A stretch of 64,000 nucleotides of DNA from Euglena gracilis (lineage: Eukaryota > Euglenida > Euglenophyceae > Euglenales): positions 21,937,823 through 22,001,822 of the forward strand of contig CP154955.1 in assembly GCA_039621445.1 (NCBI GenBank). The letters run 5' to 3'. Under the pieces are notes generated by a model, which did not search any database, was not told the DNA's origin, and saw nothing but the letters and a program-made list of their open reading frames with translations. Position 1 is the first letter of the stretch; every line of letters begins with the position of its first letter. Both the position numbers and the translations under genes were made by a program. Below are positions 12,770-21,956 of the stretch, one piece after another.

Positions 12770-15700
12770 CCGGTCGCTTATCAATGTTTCATTGGAAATT
12801 GTTCATTTTGTTCTCTGCAGTCGTTTAAAATTGTTTGTCCCCTCTCCTGGTTTTGAAATTAGAAACCAGGGAATGAGATGTTTGGTGTTGGAATCCCCCA
12901 CATTTTTTTTTACAGAACCAGCTGTGTCGCATCCTGGCGAATGGTTTCTGCCTGGCATGGTAAGTCCAAATTTGCTCTGGTTTTCAGGTTTTTGGTTTGC
13001 TTTGGTTGGTTCGCCGATGACACAGGAGGTCGCCCTTCCTCGGGGAAAGACGAGAAGGGATGAAGGTGCACCGAGGGCGAGGCACAAAGGCCCGGTGAGG
13101 CGGAACCCGGGGTGTCACCAGAGAAAAGGTACGCGAAAGAAAACGCAACCCCCGAAGACAAGGTATCTTTCGCACTCCCGCGCAGCAGGCCGAGAGTGCT
13201 GCAGGCGCTGGCCCCCCGCCCATCGTGCGGACCCACGGCGGCGGCGTAGGACCTTGCCAAGAGAAAACCCTGTTGTATACCACGGAGGGGCTCCCCGTGG
13301 GAAGGGGTCGGCATGGGCCTCTGCGCTTCATATTTCCTGAGTTGAAAAGGATTGCGGGAAAATGTCGATTTTTTGTCGGCAAGTGGGCCGAAATGCTGTA
13401 TCCCTTGTCACTATCCTCTGATCCCGCACTCGCCGACCCAGAAGCCCTGGGAAGAGCCCCCCCTGACCTAGGACGAATGGACCTCACTGGCGAAGCACAA
13501 AACCAAGATGGGCCCGACCCCCCCCCCCCGAAGTGTGCCAGTGAGGGCGGGGGGGGGGAGAGCCAAATTCCAGTTTACAGCTGCTTTTTTTCGCGCCGGT
13601 GCAAAGAAGTAGGTCCCATCTTGGTGTAGTGCTGAGCAAGGGGGGTCTGTCCTCCTCGGGGCCTGCCTCCAATTCACGATGCCTGGAGACAGTTTTCCGA
13701 AGGCTACCAGCTGGATTTGGATATTTTTTTTGGGAATTTTTCCAAGAATTTTTCACGGCGCCTTCGGCACCGGGTGTGTTTTTGTCCTCTTTTGTATAGG
13801 GCCCCCCCAAAAAAAAACCCCAAAACCGATTTTTTCACACCTTCCAAAATTCAACACTTCCAAAAATCTGGATTTTGAGAGTGTTTGAAGCAAAAAAATG
13901 CCATTGAAAATTCAAAAAAAATCCAAAGAGAAAACCCTCAGTAAAAATTGAGTTCCAAAATTTGGTCCAATTTTTCTGACCTGCATTTTTTTTGACCGTG
14001 TGTCGCCTCCCGTCCAGTGAAGTCTGGGGGGCGGAACCAGAACCAAGGACCACCGCGTGAGAGCGGAGTCCAGTTGCCTCACATGAAAGGTGCGTCCAAA
14101 GGCGGGAGAAGTCCGCTTACATTTTTCACCTTGGGAGAGGGGTATGGCTCAAGACCCACGAGTGCCCCTCGGTGGAGGGGTTGTGCGCGGAGAGTCAACA
14201 TGACCGCACATGGACCCCTAACTACTCCCTAAGTATGCATGTGGAGTTATAAATTTGCTCAAGGCGGGTTTGTAACTCCGTGGATCATATGAACCAGACT
14301 GTTGATCCCGAGTGAGGTGGGGATAATTATGGGATTTTTCCCCCTGTAAGTGCTCATCACAGGCGGAATGATGGCGTGAGCCATTTTTTTGTGGTGTTGG
14401 GCCTGTAGGATGAGGCGGCGGAAGACCTGGGGGGGATGGCATTGGAGAGTAAGGAGTGCCCAGTCAATATGCTCCTTTCCTAATGAGGGGCCATCCCTGA
14501 TCAGAATCTTCCATTACCCTCACCCCATCATGTGCATTGTGTAAATAGGCGCATGTATTGGTATGGGGGGTAGAAGGAGTTGTTCTACATCTCCCTGTGG
14601 GTTGGAGGCATTTTGTTTATGAATTTTTTTCATTTTTCCATTCCATCCACAGTGGGTTTCCATTTACTATTATGAGTTTGGAGAAGACCCTGAGGCGAAA
14701 GAAGTGGGTGAAAAACGGTCTGCAAAAAAAAACTGATGTTGGATGGAATCCTCTTGCATAACCAACACCAAAAATATTTTTGACAAAGCGCATTCTGCCA
14801 TGACCGCCAGCGGCCCATGTGAAACGGCGGGTATTTGTCGAGTACCAGGTCCGCCCTGGCGGCTCTGTCCACCTCCTGCACCAGGGTATTGCACTTTTTT
14901 GCAAACCACCCATATCATATGATGGACCTGGGACACCAACAAGAGGCGGGACAGACCGCGTTTTGGCCGAGAAGGACATGACACACACACATCACTTCTC
15001 CAACAAATAAACACCCAGACTACCAACCACATTCATCAGGACACGGGTACACATTTCCGCCCACAAGTAAATGCCTCCCCCCTCCCGGGGCCTCCAGGGG
15101 CCAAATCCTGCCCCCCCCCACCAGGGGATGAAAATCCTGCCTGTCCCCGGGGGATGAAAATCCTCCCCCCCAGGGAGCTCCGCAGTTTTTTTTATTATTT
15201 GTTTTTTGAGTGGCTGAAGATCACCCCCCCCTTTGAGAGGGGTGCCCACAACCCCTCTCCACCTACAGGGCTCGATGATGCCACATCCTGGTCCTTTGAC
15301 AGGGGTCGGGCAGCCAAAAAGACTGGTTAAATACTCCCTCCATCAGGAGGGCTGGGCCCTACCCCTCAGACCTCCAGCTGGTAATTCCCAGGTGAAGGCA
15401 TAACCACTTGGACACCTCACAAACCCGTCACTTATTCAACCAAACGGGGGGGGGAGTTGATAGGCCAACTCACACTTCACAAACCACTGTTCCCCTTGCG
15501 GGTTCCTGTGCTGTCGAAAACATGTCGCATTTTATAGATTTTCGACTAGTTTTTGGAATACCTTTTGATCACCAATCGCTGGTTTTGGTGCGTTGGGTTC
15601 GGAGGTCCTGCTTAGTGCCGCCTCGCCGGAGTTTGCTGACGATGCTGCTCCGACTTGGCGACGTGACTTCTTTCCCCTGGGGGGTCCCCCTGTTTCCTGT
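12770..15700. other. Unassigned repetitive region
   Basis: No convincing gene. 13,020-13,140 carries an acc-gaGGGCGAgGCACAAAgg pattern like the terminal region of the DIRS elements at 51.7 and 35.5 kb, so it is probably a DIRS end fragment. 13,510-13,560, 15,075-15,175 and 15,225-15,265 are C/G-run blocks. A minus-strand open stretch at 14,617-15,032 has no feature I recognise. Confidence 0.5.
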
Positions 15701-15714
15701 GAAAAAGACACAAA

Positions 15715-16969
15715 AATTTGCCACCTGTTTTAGACTGCTCACACTGCCACAGCGGATCTTTTGACTGCCCTAAATTTGAATGAAAATGCAGCGTTGCCTC
15801 AACCTGATTCTGTAGTGTGCCATGATTCTGTGCAACTGCAAATTATCCTGGGACGCATAGACCTCGGTTCCCCACGAGCCACCAAAACCGATGCCTCGGC
15901 TGCAGTCAAATGGGTGACCAATCCACTCCTGACCATGCCCAAGACCCGTCCCACTGTGTGAGACTCATGAGACAATCGCAGGGAAGGTGGCCCTTTTTTG
16001 TCCATTGAGTTGATTCCATCCAGGGGTTTCCACTTGGTTGGCAGAAAGGCTCGGTTTGAATTGCGAACCCCTGGCCTGGGATCAGATTTGTTATTTGGCT
16101 GTGTGCATGTTTCTTTTGGGGTGTCCGCACTGGCCCCCCCCTGTCGAGGAGTTTGGCATCGATTTTTACTGATATCGGGGGGCAACAGGGTTGATCAGAC
16201 ACGTGTATCATCTGGGCCCTCGGAATGAAGGCCGAACACTTACACATTCAGGCAGTGGGTCGAGTGAGGGAGGGTGTGCAGCCAACCGTCATGGTTTTGG
16301 TTGATACAGGTGCTCAGGTAAGACTTATCAGAAAAGGCTTGATCCCGGAGGAACACCTGTTCGATTGATGGCAGCAAACAAAAAGCCAATGAAAGGCGGA
16401 TCCCGGGAGGTGAGTACGGAGCTCCACTTCCAGGGTTTTTGTGTGGATACGGGTAGGGCTGTGACGGTGGCGTCCCCTTCCCGGCTGTGTGGGCGAACAT
16501 TGCGGATGACGTCGTTGTTTCGTACGCCTGGTTGGGGGAGAAATATTTTCAGGTGGGTCTGAAGCGGCATGGTTTGCGAGGGCACGTCGGGGGGACATTG
16601 GTGTGGATTCCTGGGAGTCGCACGGTTGAGATCCGGGTGGCTGAGACTGATTGGCCGGAACCCCCTGTCCACATTGAACGAACAAGTTCGAAGCCGAAGA
16701 AAATGGCCCTGGACTTGTTTTCGGGTACGGAAACACCACGAGGTCACTTCAGGCACATGTGTATCACGTGACCAAGATCCCAAAAGCAAGGCAACCCACA
16801 CAGAAGATGTACTGACTTGGGACCATGCAAGTGTAAATACCACAGGATTGTTTGAGGTCATTGAGTATTTTTTGAGGTAATTGCTTGCCCCCCCCACCCT
16901 TGCACAGAATACAGCCAGGCCAAGACCATTGGGGTCAGCGACCTGGCATATACTGACCAGGTAGTCCGT
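15715..16969 (+). pseudogene. Ty3/gypsy relic, 5' part: Gag knuckle, protease, methyltransferase start
   Basis: A zinc-knuckle remnant (CSHCHSGSFDC) lies near 15,745. From 16,226 an ORF encodes a retropepsin core VLVDTGAQVRLIRKGLIP (Asp-Thr-Gly at about 16,300). In a third frame, 16,550-16,735, comes a spacer ending in KKMALDLFSGT, motif I of a C5 cytosine methyltransferase. At 16,885-16,969, PPCTEYSQAKTIGV is the motif IV Pro-Cys region. The protein is broken by frameshifts. At 16,970 it is cut by a TRIM element and resumes at 35,280. A methyltransferase between protease and RT is known from Ty3/gypsy elements of some algae and dinoflagellates; that this domain was ever active is inference. 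Confidence 0.5.
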
Positions 16970-17258
16970 TGCAAGTTGGGGGGATGGTCCAGTGTGTCCA
17001 GATAATTTCACCACATCAGACTTCTGGCCAATTCCAACTTTTCAGCCTTCAGGGGTCTTCTTCCCAAACTTCCCCACACAGCACCCCAGAAGACAAGACT
17101 TGATACTTTGAATCCAGTTCAGAGTCCCACGCAAACCTGTACACTGTTTGCCAGCTTGCCTGTGAAAAATGTAATTCCCCAAAATCTCTGTGAGGCAATG
17201 CCTAATTTCTGCTGGCAGTTCTTACAAAAATATATCTCAAATCTGGCCCGCGCTCACA
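16970..17258 (-). repeat. LTR (3' in element orientation) of TRIM-1 copy 1
   Basis: 289 bp, TG...CA ends, nearly identical to 34,986-35,275 and to both LTRs of copy 2. GGGAAGGGGGG (minus strand, 17,259-17,269) abuts it as a polypurine tract. Confidence 0.5.
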
Positions 17259-17447
17259 CCCCCCTTCCCAAAAACAATTGCCAGGCAATTGTCCAAAACG
17301 GAAGTAAAAAATGAGCGGGCCGGAGATAAAAAATTCAACACACAACACACACACACGCAGCAGCGACATGGAAGAGTGACGAATGGCGGTTCTCGAATTT
17401 AAATTGCAAAATCTTCGAATCCACAGATAATCATAAACACGTCCAAA

Positions 17448-17763
17448 AGTGTACGTCTGATTCCCAATTCCCCTTTCCCAATTCCCAAAAGCCTTCGCTT
17501 TCGCCTTGGCGCACCTACTTGGGAACTGAAAATCAGAGTAACAGTAAAAACCCTTTTCCCACTTCCCAAGAAGCAAAGCACGGAGCAATGCAGGGAGGAC
17601 GGACTGGAAATCCAAGTCCGGTCCAAGGAAAAGGAAGGAAAAGGTATAAGAAGAATACCACCTGTGGAGAGAGAAGGGGGCACCCATTAGGAGATCCTAA
17701 TAGGATCTGCTTCCATCCTAACTTCCTCAACGGAAGGGGACAGAAGCATACGCCTGGTACACA
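17448..17763 (-). repeat. 3' LTR of the large chromovirus
   Basis: 316 bp, identical to the 5' LTR at 33,757-34,072. Preceded, in element orientation, by the polypurine tract at 17,764-17,773. Confidence 0.5.
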
Positions 17764-17773
17764 TCCCCCTCCC
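17764..17773 (-). promoter_or_regulatory. Polypurine tract of the large chromovirus
   Basis: The minus strand reads GGGAGGGGGA directly before the 3' LTR, the position used to prime plus-strand synthesis. Confidence 0.5.
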
Positions 17774-18582
17774 AGGGCTATGCCCGATTTCCCCTTTGGA
17801 CCAGGCATTCTGGCCACAGGGATTTCGGACACAGACCTGGTCTGTGGGAGGTGCACCCTGGCGCATCCACAGGGGCCCTTTCCGTCGCACAGGGGTCCAC
17901 TCAAAGGGGGGGCGGAAAGGAGGGGACCCAAAAGCCCAAAACGCGCAAAATGGTTTCACCTATTTTTCGGTGGCTTATGGGGTATAGTATATTATAGCCC
18001 ATTGGGGAAAATGGGGCTGGCAGGTTTCCTTGCCAAGCAAACCCATCCACCCAGTTTGGGTGTGCCAAAGGCACTTGGGGTTGGGTCCATGGGCATTCCA
18101 GGAAAACCCATGGGGAGGGTGTGGAAGGAGGGGGCCTCTGACCAGTCAAACCTGGGCAGGGCGCATGGCCAGTCAAGCCTGACCACGCAAAAGGAAATCC
18201 TACTCTACAAAACCAACTGCCGGCGACAGCATTTGCCCCGGGGGGAAAGTAGAGAGGAGTGGGGGGTTGGCTTAGGCCAGAAAAGTTGTGCTGTCTGGCA
18301 GCCTTAAGGCCTCAAACGGCCGAAAAGAAAAGAAAGGGAAAGGAAAAGGGGCCGTCGGCCCTGTGCGCTGCGTGTCGCACGCCCGCGAGAGGGGAGAGGG
18401 GAGAGGGGTGTGCATGCATGCGCACGGAATCCTGCACATGGCAGCATCCCGGTGGGAACTTACTAGCGGCGAATACCGCAAAGGGTCTTCGAAGGGGCTG
18501 TTCGGGCGAATACCCAAACAGGGTGTCAGGCGAATACCTGACGAGGGTGCTGAAAGACGCCGCATTGGCGCTGACAGACACC
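17774..18582 (-). other. 3' non-coding segment of the large chromovirus
   Basis: About 0.8 kb between the last ORF and the polypurine tract. It has CCCATGGG/CCAAGC-type local repeats and a thrice-repeated GCGAATACC word (18,468-18,542). An open frame on the plus strand (17,519-18,307) overlaps the LTR and has no protein features, so I do not call it. Confidence 0.5.
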
Positions 18583-20277
18583 TCACCTGCCTTTATTGGC
18601 TGGACGTTCGCGGACCTCACGCCAGTAGTCGTGTTGGGGGTCCCCTAATGGGTCCTCAACCAACTCCAGTTGGCGTGGGGAACGCGGCGGAGCTGATTCA
18701 CTCCGAATGGTGTTGAGCTCCGGATCGTTGACATCAAAGGAAGGGGTCTCCCAGTCCTTGATCCAATTATCCGGCAGCTTCTCCCTGGTACGTTCAGCAT
18801 GATGCTGAAGATACCGTTGGAGTTGCTCCCAGAAAATTCTGGGCAGCATCACCGGCCAGATGATGTAATTCATCCGGGGGTGATTCGCAGGCACCTGCGG
18901 GGGCATCCCCGGGGTCTGCTTGAAGTTGATGTCATACATCCACCTCGCTGTCCGAACTCTTGCGGTATGGGGCCGTAATACAGCCGCCAACCAACCTCTG
19001 AAGTCCACCAAATCGTGTTCTTCAGGAGGCCACAGTGGCAAGGCGTATCCGCCATGCTGACGCTTGGAGAACAGGGGGTAAACCTGTGTCTCCCAGTCGC
19101 CATCAGTGCAGAGGTAAGGCATTCTTACCTTGGCGTGTTCCTCGACGGCGAGGCGCATTGCCCCAGCGTCGATCTGGAACTCACGGGCCATTCCCGTGTG
19201 GCGGTAGCTTTCTACCTTTCGGAAGTCGGAGTGCTTCAGGCGGCCTTCCACCTGCTTGTACTCCTTCTTCCACTTCTCCAGTGTCTCCCAGTGCTGGGGG
19301 ACAATGGTGGTGACTGCTCCATCAGCAGTCTGCACGAACTTGCCTCCTATACAGTTGATGCACAAGGCAGGGATATCCCTGTCGTGAGCATTCTCACTGT
19401 AGGAGTAGTTCAAGCTGTGCTTCCAGGCATTCAGGCACTCGCCACATACGAGCGCCACACAGTTCGGCACATATGCCCTGTGATGGAACCACGAGGATTG
19501 CACCTGCCGCTTGCACACATGCACAAGCGGTTGGTTATGCCGCACATGGTGGCATACGGTGCACGTCCAGGCAAAGGACGTGCCGTGCTGGAAATCCAAC
19601 ACGCAGTCCTCGCCAAAGTACTGTGCCAGTACTCTGGGTGAGCGCCTGTTCCAGAATGTCCAGGTATGTTCCGGGGCATAGTGGAAAGGTTCTCCTCGGA
19701 CGAAGAGGGGCTGAATCCATCGATTCAGTGACCCTTTCTGGTGCCTAATAGCAGCCAGTTTCTTCGTCCTCTCTTCCACGGTGCCTAGTCTGGTCAGGAT
19801 ATCCTGGGTCCAGAGCTGGGCATCCGCAGACACAGGAGGTGAAGCAGGTTCATCCTGCTCCTCATCCGTCGATCCGGCGGAAGACTGGGCCTGTCGACCA
19901 CGAGCCTTACCTTTCGGTTTGCTCTGGCCGTACCCGGACGATGCAACGGCCGAATAGTCGTGCATTGTCGTAGGGCCTTTCGGCTGTCCGCCAGTCTGAC
20001 CTCCAGCGCCACCTTTCGGTGGTGGTTTCCCATCACCGCCTTTGGAAGGGGGCTTACAGGGTGCAGCACCCGATTTGCCTCCTTTCGGCTTCGCACTCCG
20101 GGAATCAGGAGACGACGCCTGCGGCTTACTCCTGGTATCAGGAGCCGATGGTGCCGGAGTAGACGTTTGCCGTCTGGGTGAAGCGGGCATACTGACCGCT
20201 GGGTCGCGCATGACGCTCCGAGGGGTCGGCACTTCGTTCCTTGGGTTGTTCAGCCGGCCATCGCCGAGCAGGTTCAT
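18583..20277 (-). CDS. Extra ORF X3 of the large chromovirus, Cys/His-rich protein
   Basis: 564 aa from an ATG at 20,275-20,277. About 175 residues are basic and Pro/Ser-rich, then a folded-looking region follows. This has a metal-binding pattern: CTVCHHVRHNQPLVHVC, then HHRAYVPNCVALVCGEC, then CINC, i.e. several CxxC pairs with His, spread over about 75 residues near 240-320. The C-terminal part is Trp-rich (FRGWLAAVLRPH, IFWEQLQRYLQHHAE). The Cys/His spacing suggests a zinc-binding domain, but I cannot match it to a named family. It sits last before the 3' LTR, the usual place for an accessory gene. Confidence 0.5.
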   Translation of the reverse strand: MNLLGDGRLNNPRNEVPTPRSVMRDPAVSMPASPRRQTSTPAPSAPDTRSKPQASSPDSRSAKPKGGKSGAAPCKPPSKGGDGKPPPKGGAGGQTGGQPKGPTTMHDYSAVASSGYGQSKPKGKARGRQAQSSAGSTDEEQDEPASPPVSADAQLWTQDILTRLGTVEERTKKLAAIRHQKGSLNRWIQPLFVRGEPFHYAPEHTWTFWNRRSPRVLAQYFGEDCVLDFQHGTSFAWTCTVCHHVRHNQPLVHVCKRQVQSSWFHHRAYVPNCVALVCGECLNAWKHSLNYSYSENAHDRDIPALCINCIGGKFVQTADGAVTTIVPQHWETLEKWKKEYKQVEGRLKHSDFRKVESYRHTGMAREFQIDAGAMRLAVEEHAKVRMPYLCTDGDWETQVYPLFSKRQHGGYALPLWPPEEHDLVDFRGWLAAVLRPHTARVRTARWMYDINFKQTPGMPPQVPANHPRMNYIIWPVMLPRIFWEQLQRYLQHHAERTREKLPDNWIKDWETPSFDVNDPELNTIRSESAPPRSPRQLELVEDPLGDPQHDYWREVRERPANKGR

Positions 20278-21298
20278 CCTGTCCGACGAGGCGTGGCACT
20301 GTGGTCGTCACCGGAATTGGTGCTTCCACAGGCGCTGGCACTCCCAGAAACTCTGCCATTGTCCTCGGGACGGCAGGGACCCTGCGCGGTGTCGGTGGTC
20401 GTGGGGGTATCTCTTCCACTTCCATTTCGACATCCGGTCTAGGAGGTTGATCCTCCATAACCGCTGGCGCAGGTGCTACAGGAGGTTGATCCTCCGCTGT
20501 AGCCGGTGCGACAGATGGCTCTGTCGGCTGGGGTTCATCCCCTGAAGGTGGTTGCACTGTTGCCGGAGATGGGGGTGTGGGGACACCGACATCTGGTGTC
20601 TCCACGACCTCAGCGGCGGAGCTTGATAATACACCTCCACCTCGTGGCGTTAGTGCAGCAGCCACGGCAGTAATGCCAGTGACCACGGCGCCGAGCACAC
20701 GGCCTCCTAACGAGGTGCGTGCTGTGGGACTGGCAGGTTCTTCGAGGATATCCTCGACGACCATACCAGTCACCTCGGCTGGAGGCTCAGCCGTCGGGAC
20801 AGGCGTTGCAGCCACAGGTATATCCCCTGCGGGTGCTTCGTCTGGCCGAGGCTGTGCCGGAGCATGCCGAGCAGCGTAGAGGATATCCTCCACGTTCTCA
20901 CCTTCCTCCTCAGGGAGTTCCTGGTCTCCACCTACCGGTGGACAGACGGGAGCCGTCGCGGGGGCCGGGGAAACCGATCTTTCCCCTGCCGCTCGCGGGG
21001 CAGAGACGAATGATACAGCCGTTCCTGTCGGAGACGGCGGCGCTGCCTCCAGTATGGTGACGGAGGGGCTGCGGTCGCGTTCCTCCCGCCGCGGAATCGC
21101 GGTGGTGGAAGCGACTGACGCCTCCCGTCTCCTTCGCGCCAGAGGTTCATCCTCTGGGGCGATGAAGGCGCGCAGATCCTCGGGCGAACGAGGATCGTCA
21201 GGGTGCCATCGGCATCCCTGGGCATCCGCCAGCCTGTAAAAGGCCAGCGTACTGCTACTGGCGCTGTTGGGCCAGGGTGGCGGCCATGATGGCTGCAC
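20138..21298 (-). CDS. Extra ORF X2b of the large chromovirus, function unknown
   Basis: 386 codons, Pro/Glu/Ala-rich and acidic, probably the C-terminal continuation of X2a after the T7 run. The N-terminal 60 residues (FYRLADAQGCRWHPDDPRSP) look ordered; the rest looks disordered. It overlaps X3 by 140 nt. No known domain is seen. Confidence 0.5.
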   Translation of the reverse strand: MQPSWPPPWPNSASSSTLAFYRLADAQGCRWHPDDPRSPEDLRAFIAPEDEPLARRRREASVASTTAIPRREERDRSPSVTILEAAPPSPTGTAVSFVSAPRAAGERSVSPAPATAPVCPPVGGDQELPEEEGENVEDILYAARHAPAQPRPDEAPAGDIPVAATPVPTAEPPAEVTGMVVEDILEEPASPTARTSLGGRVLGAVVTGITAVAAALTPRGGGVLSSSAAEVVETPDVGVPTPPSPATVQPPSGDEPQPTEPSVAPATAEDQPPVAPAPAVMEDQPPRPDVEMEVEEIPPRPPTPRRVPAVPRTMAEFLGVPAPVEAPIPVTTTVPRLVGQDEPARRWPAEQPKERSADPSERHARPSGQYARFTQTANVYSGTIGS

Positions 21299-21359
21299 CC
21301 AAGCGTTTGCAGGCCTGTTCGGGCCCAGGAAACCGCGGTAACGCGTGTCTTCCCAGACC

Positions 21360-21956
21360 TCAAAAAAACCCGTCCTCGAACTCCTGCACGCATGCCAGAA
21401 TCGGCATACCCAGGTCGAGGATGGCCTTCGGGTGATTCATCAGCTGGAGGAATACCTCCCTGTCGAGGGTACCGCCAAACTGTCGCCTCAAATGTTCCTC
21501 CAGGTCTATCCCGGCGAGGTGCCAGTTGGGGCGCAGGTCGGCGATAACCCGACGACGACGAGGTCCCTCAACGGGGTCGCCGTAGTCTGGTGGCAAGCTT
21601 TCCATACCAGGCCTATCGTCCTGGGGGTCACGGAGATGTATATACACCTCCATGACGTAGGTGGTCCAGGCTCGCCACCAGAACTGTTGCAGCATAAAAA
21701 TACGCTGCTTATGGACGCGGCGACTTTTGCCCTGGACATCCGGGGCGTCGCGGCACACATGCATAAGCATGCGGCGTCCCATCTCCAGGCCCGGGTTATC
21801 CCGAGGCGGTGGAGGACTTCCGCGCACGCCGAATCCCCAGAAGTCGACAGGAAATTCCTGCCGGCAGTACTTACAACAGAGGTCATACCTCTGTGGGTAA
21901 GCCAGGGAAACGCGCTTAACGCGGAAGGTGGAGCCGTAATGGCTCACCAGCCACAC
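21360..21956 (-). CDS. Extra ORF X2a of the large chromovirus, function unknown
   Basis: 198 codons with no ATG near the start, in the +1 frame relative to X1. It opens with VWLVSHYGSTFRVKRV and a CCKYC motif near residue 28, followed by FWWRAWTTYVMEVYIHL and acidic/basic stretches. It stops at a run of seven T (GGGTTTTTTTGAGG on the minus strand). Skipping one T continues the sense as EVWEDTRYRGFLGPNRP into X2b. Either a frameshift site or a homopolymer error separates the two. Confidence 0.5.
   Translation of the reverse strand: MWLVSHYGSTFRVKRVSLAYPQRYDLCCKYCRQEFPVDFWGFGVRGSPPPPRDNPGLEMGRRMLMHVCRDAPDVQGKSRRVHKQRIFMLQQFWWRAWTTYVMEVYIHLRDPQDDRPGMESLPPDYGDPVEGPRRRRVIADLRPNWHLAGIDLEEHLRRQFGGTLDREVFLQLMNHPKAILDLGMPILACVQEFEDGFF

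Noticed and set aside
17519-18307. 262-codon plus-strand ORF
   Set aside because: It starts within the LTR and crosses the polypurine tract; antisense to the element and featureless.
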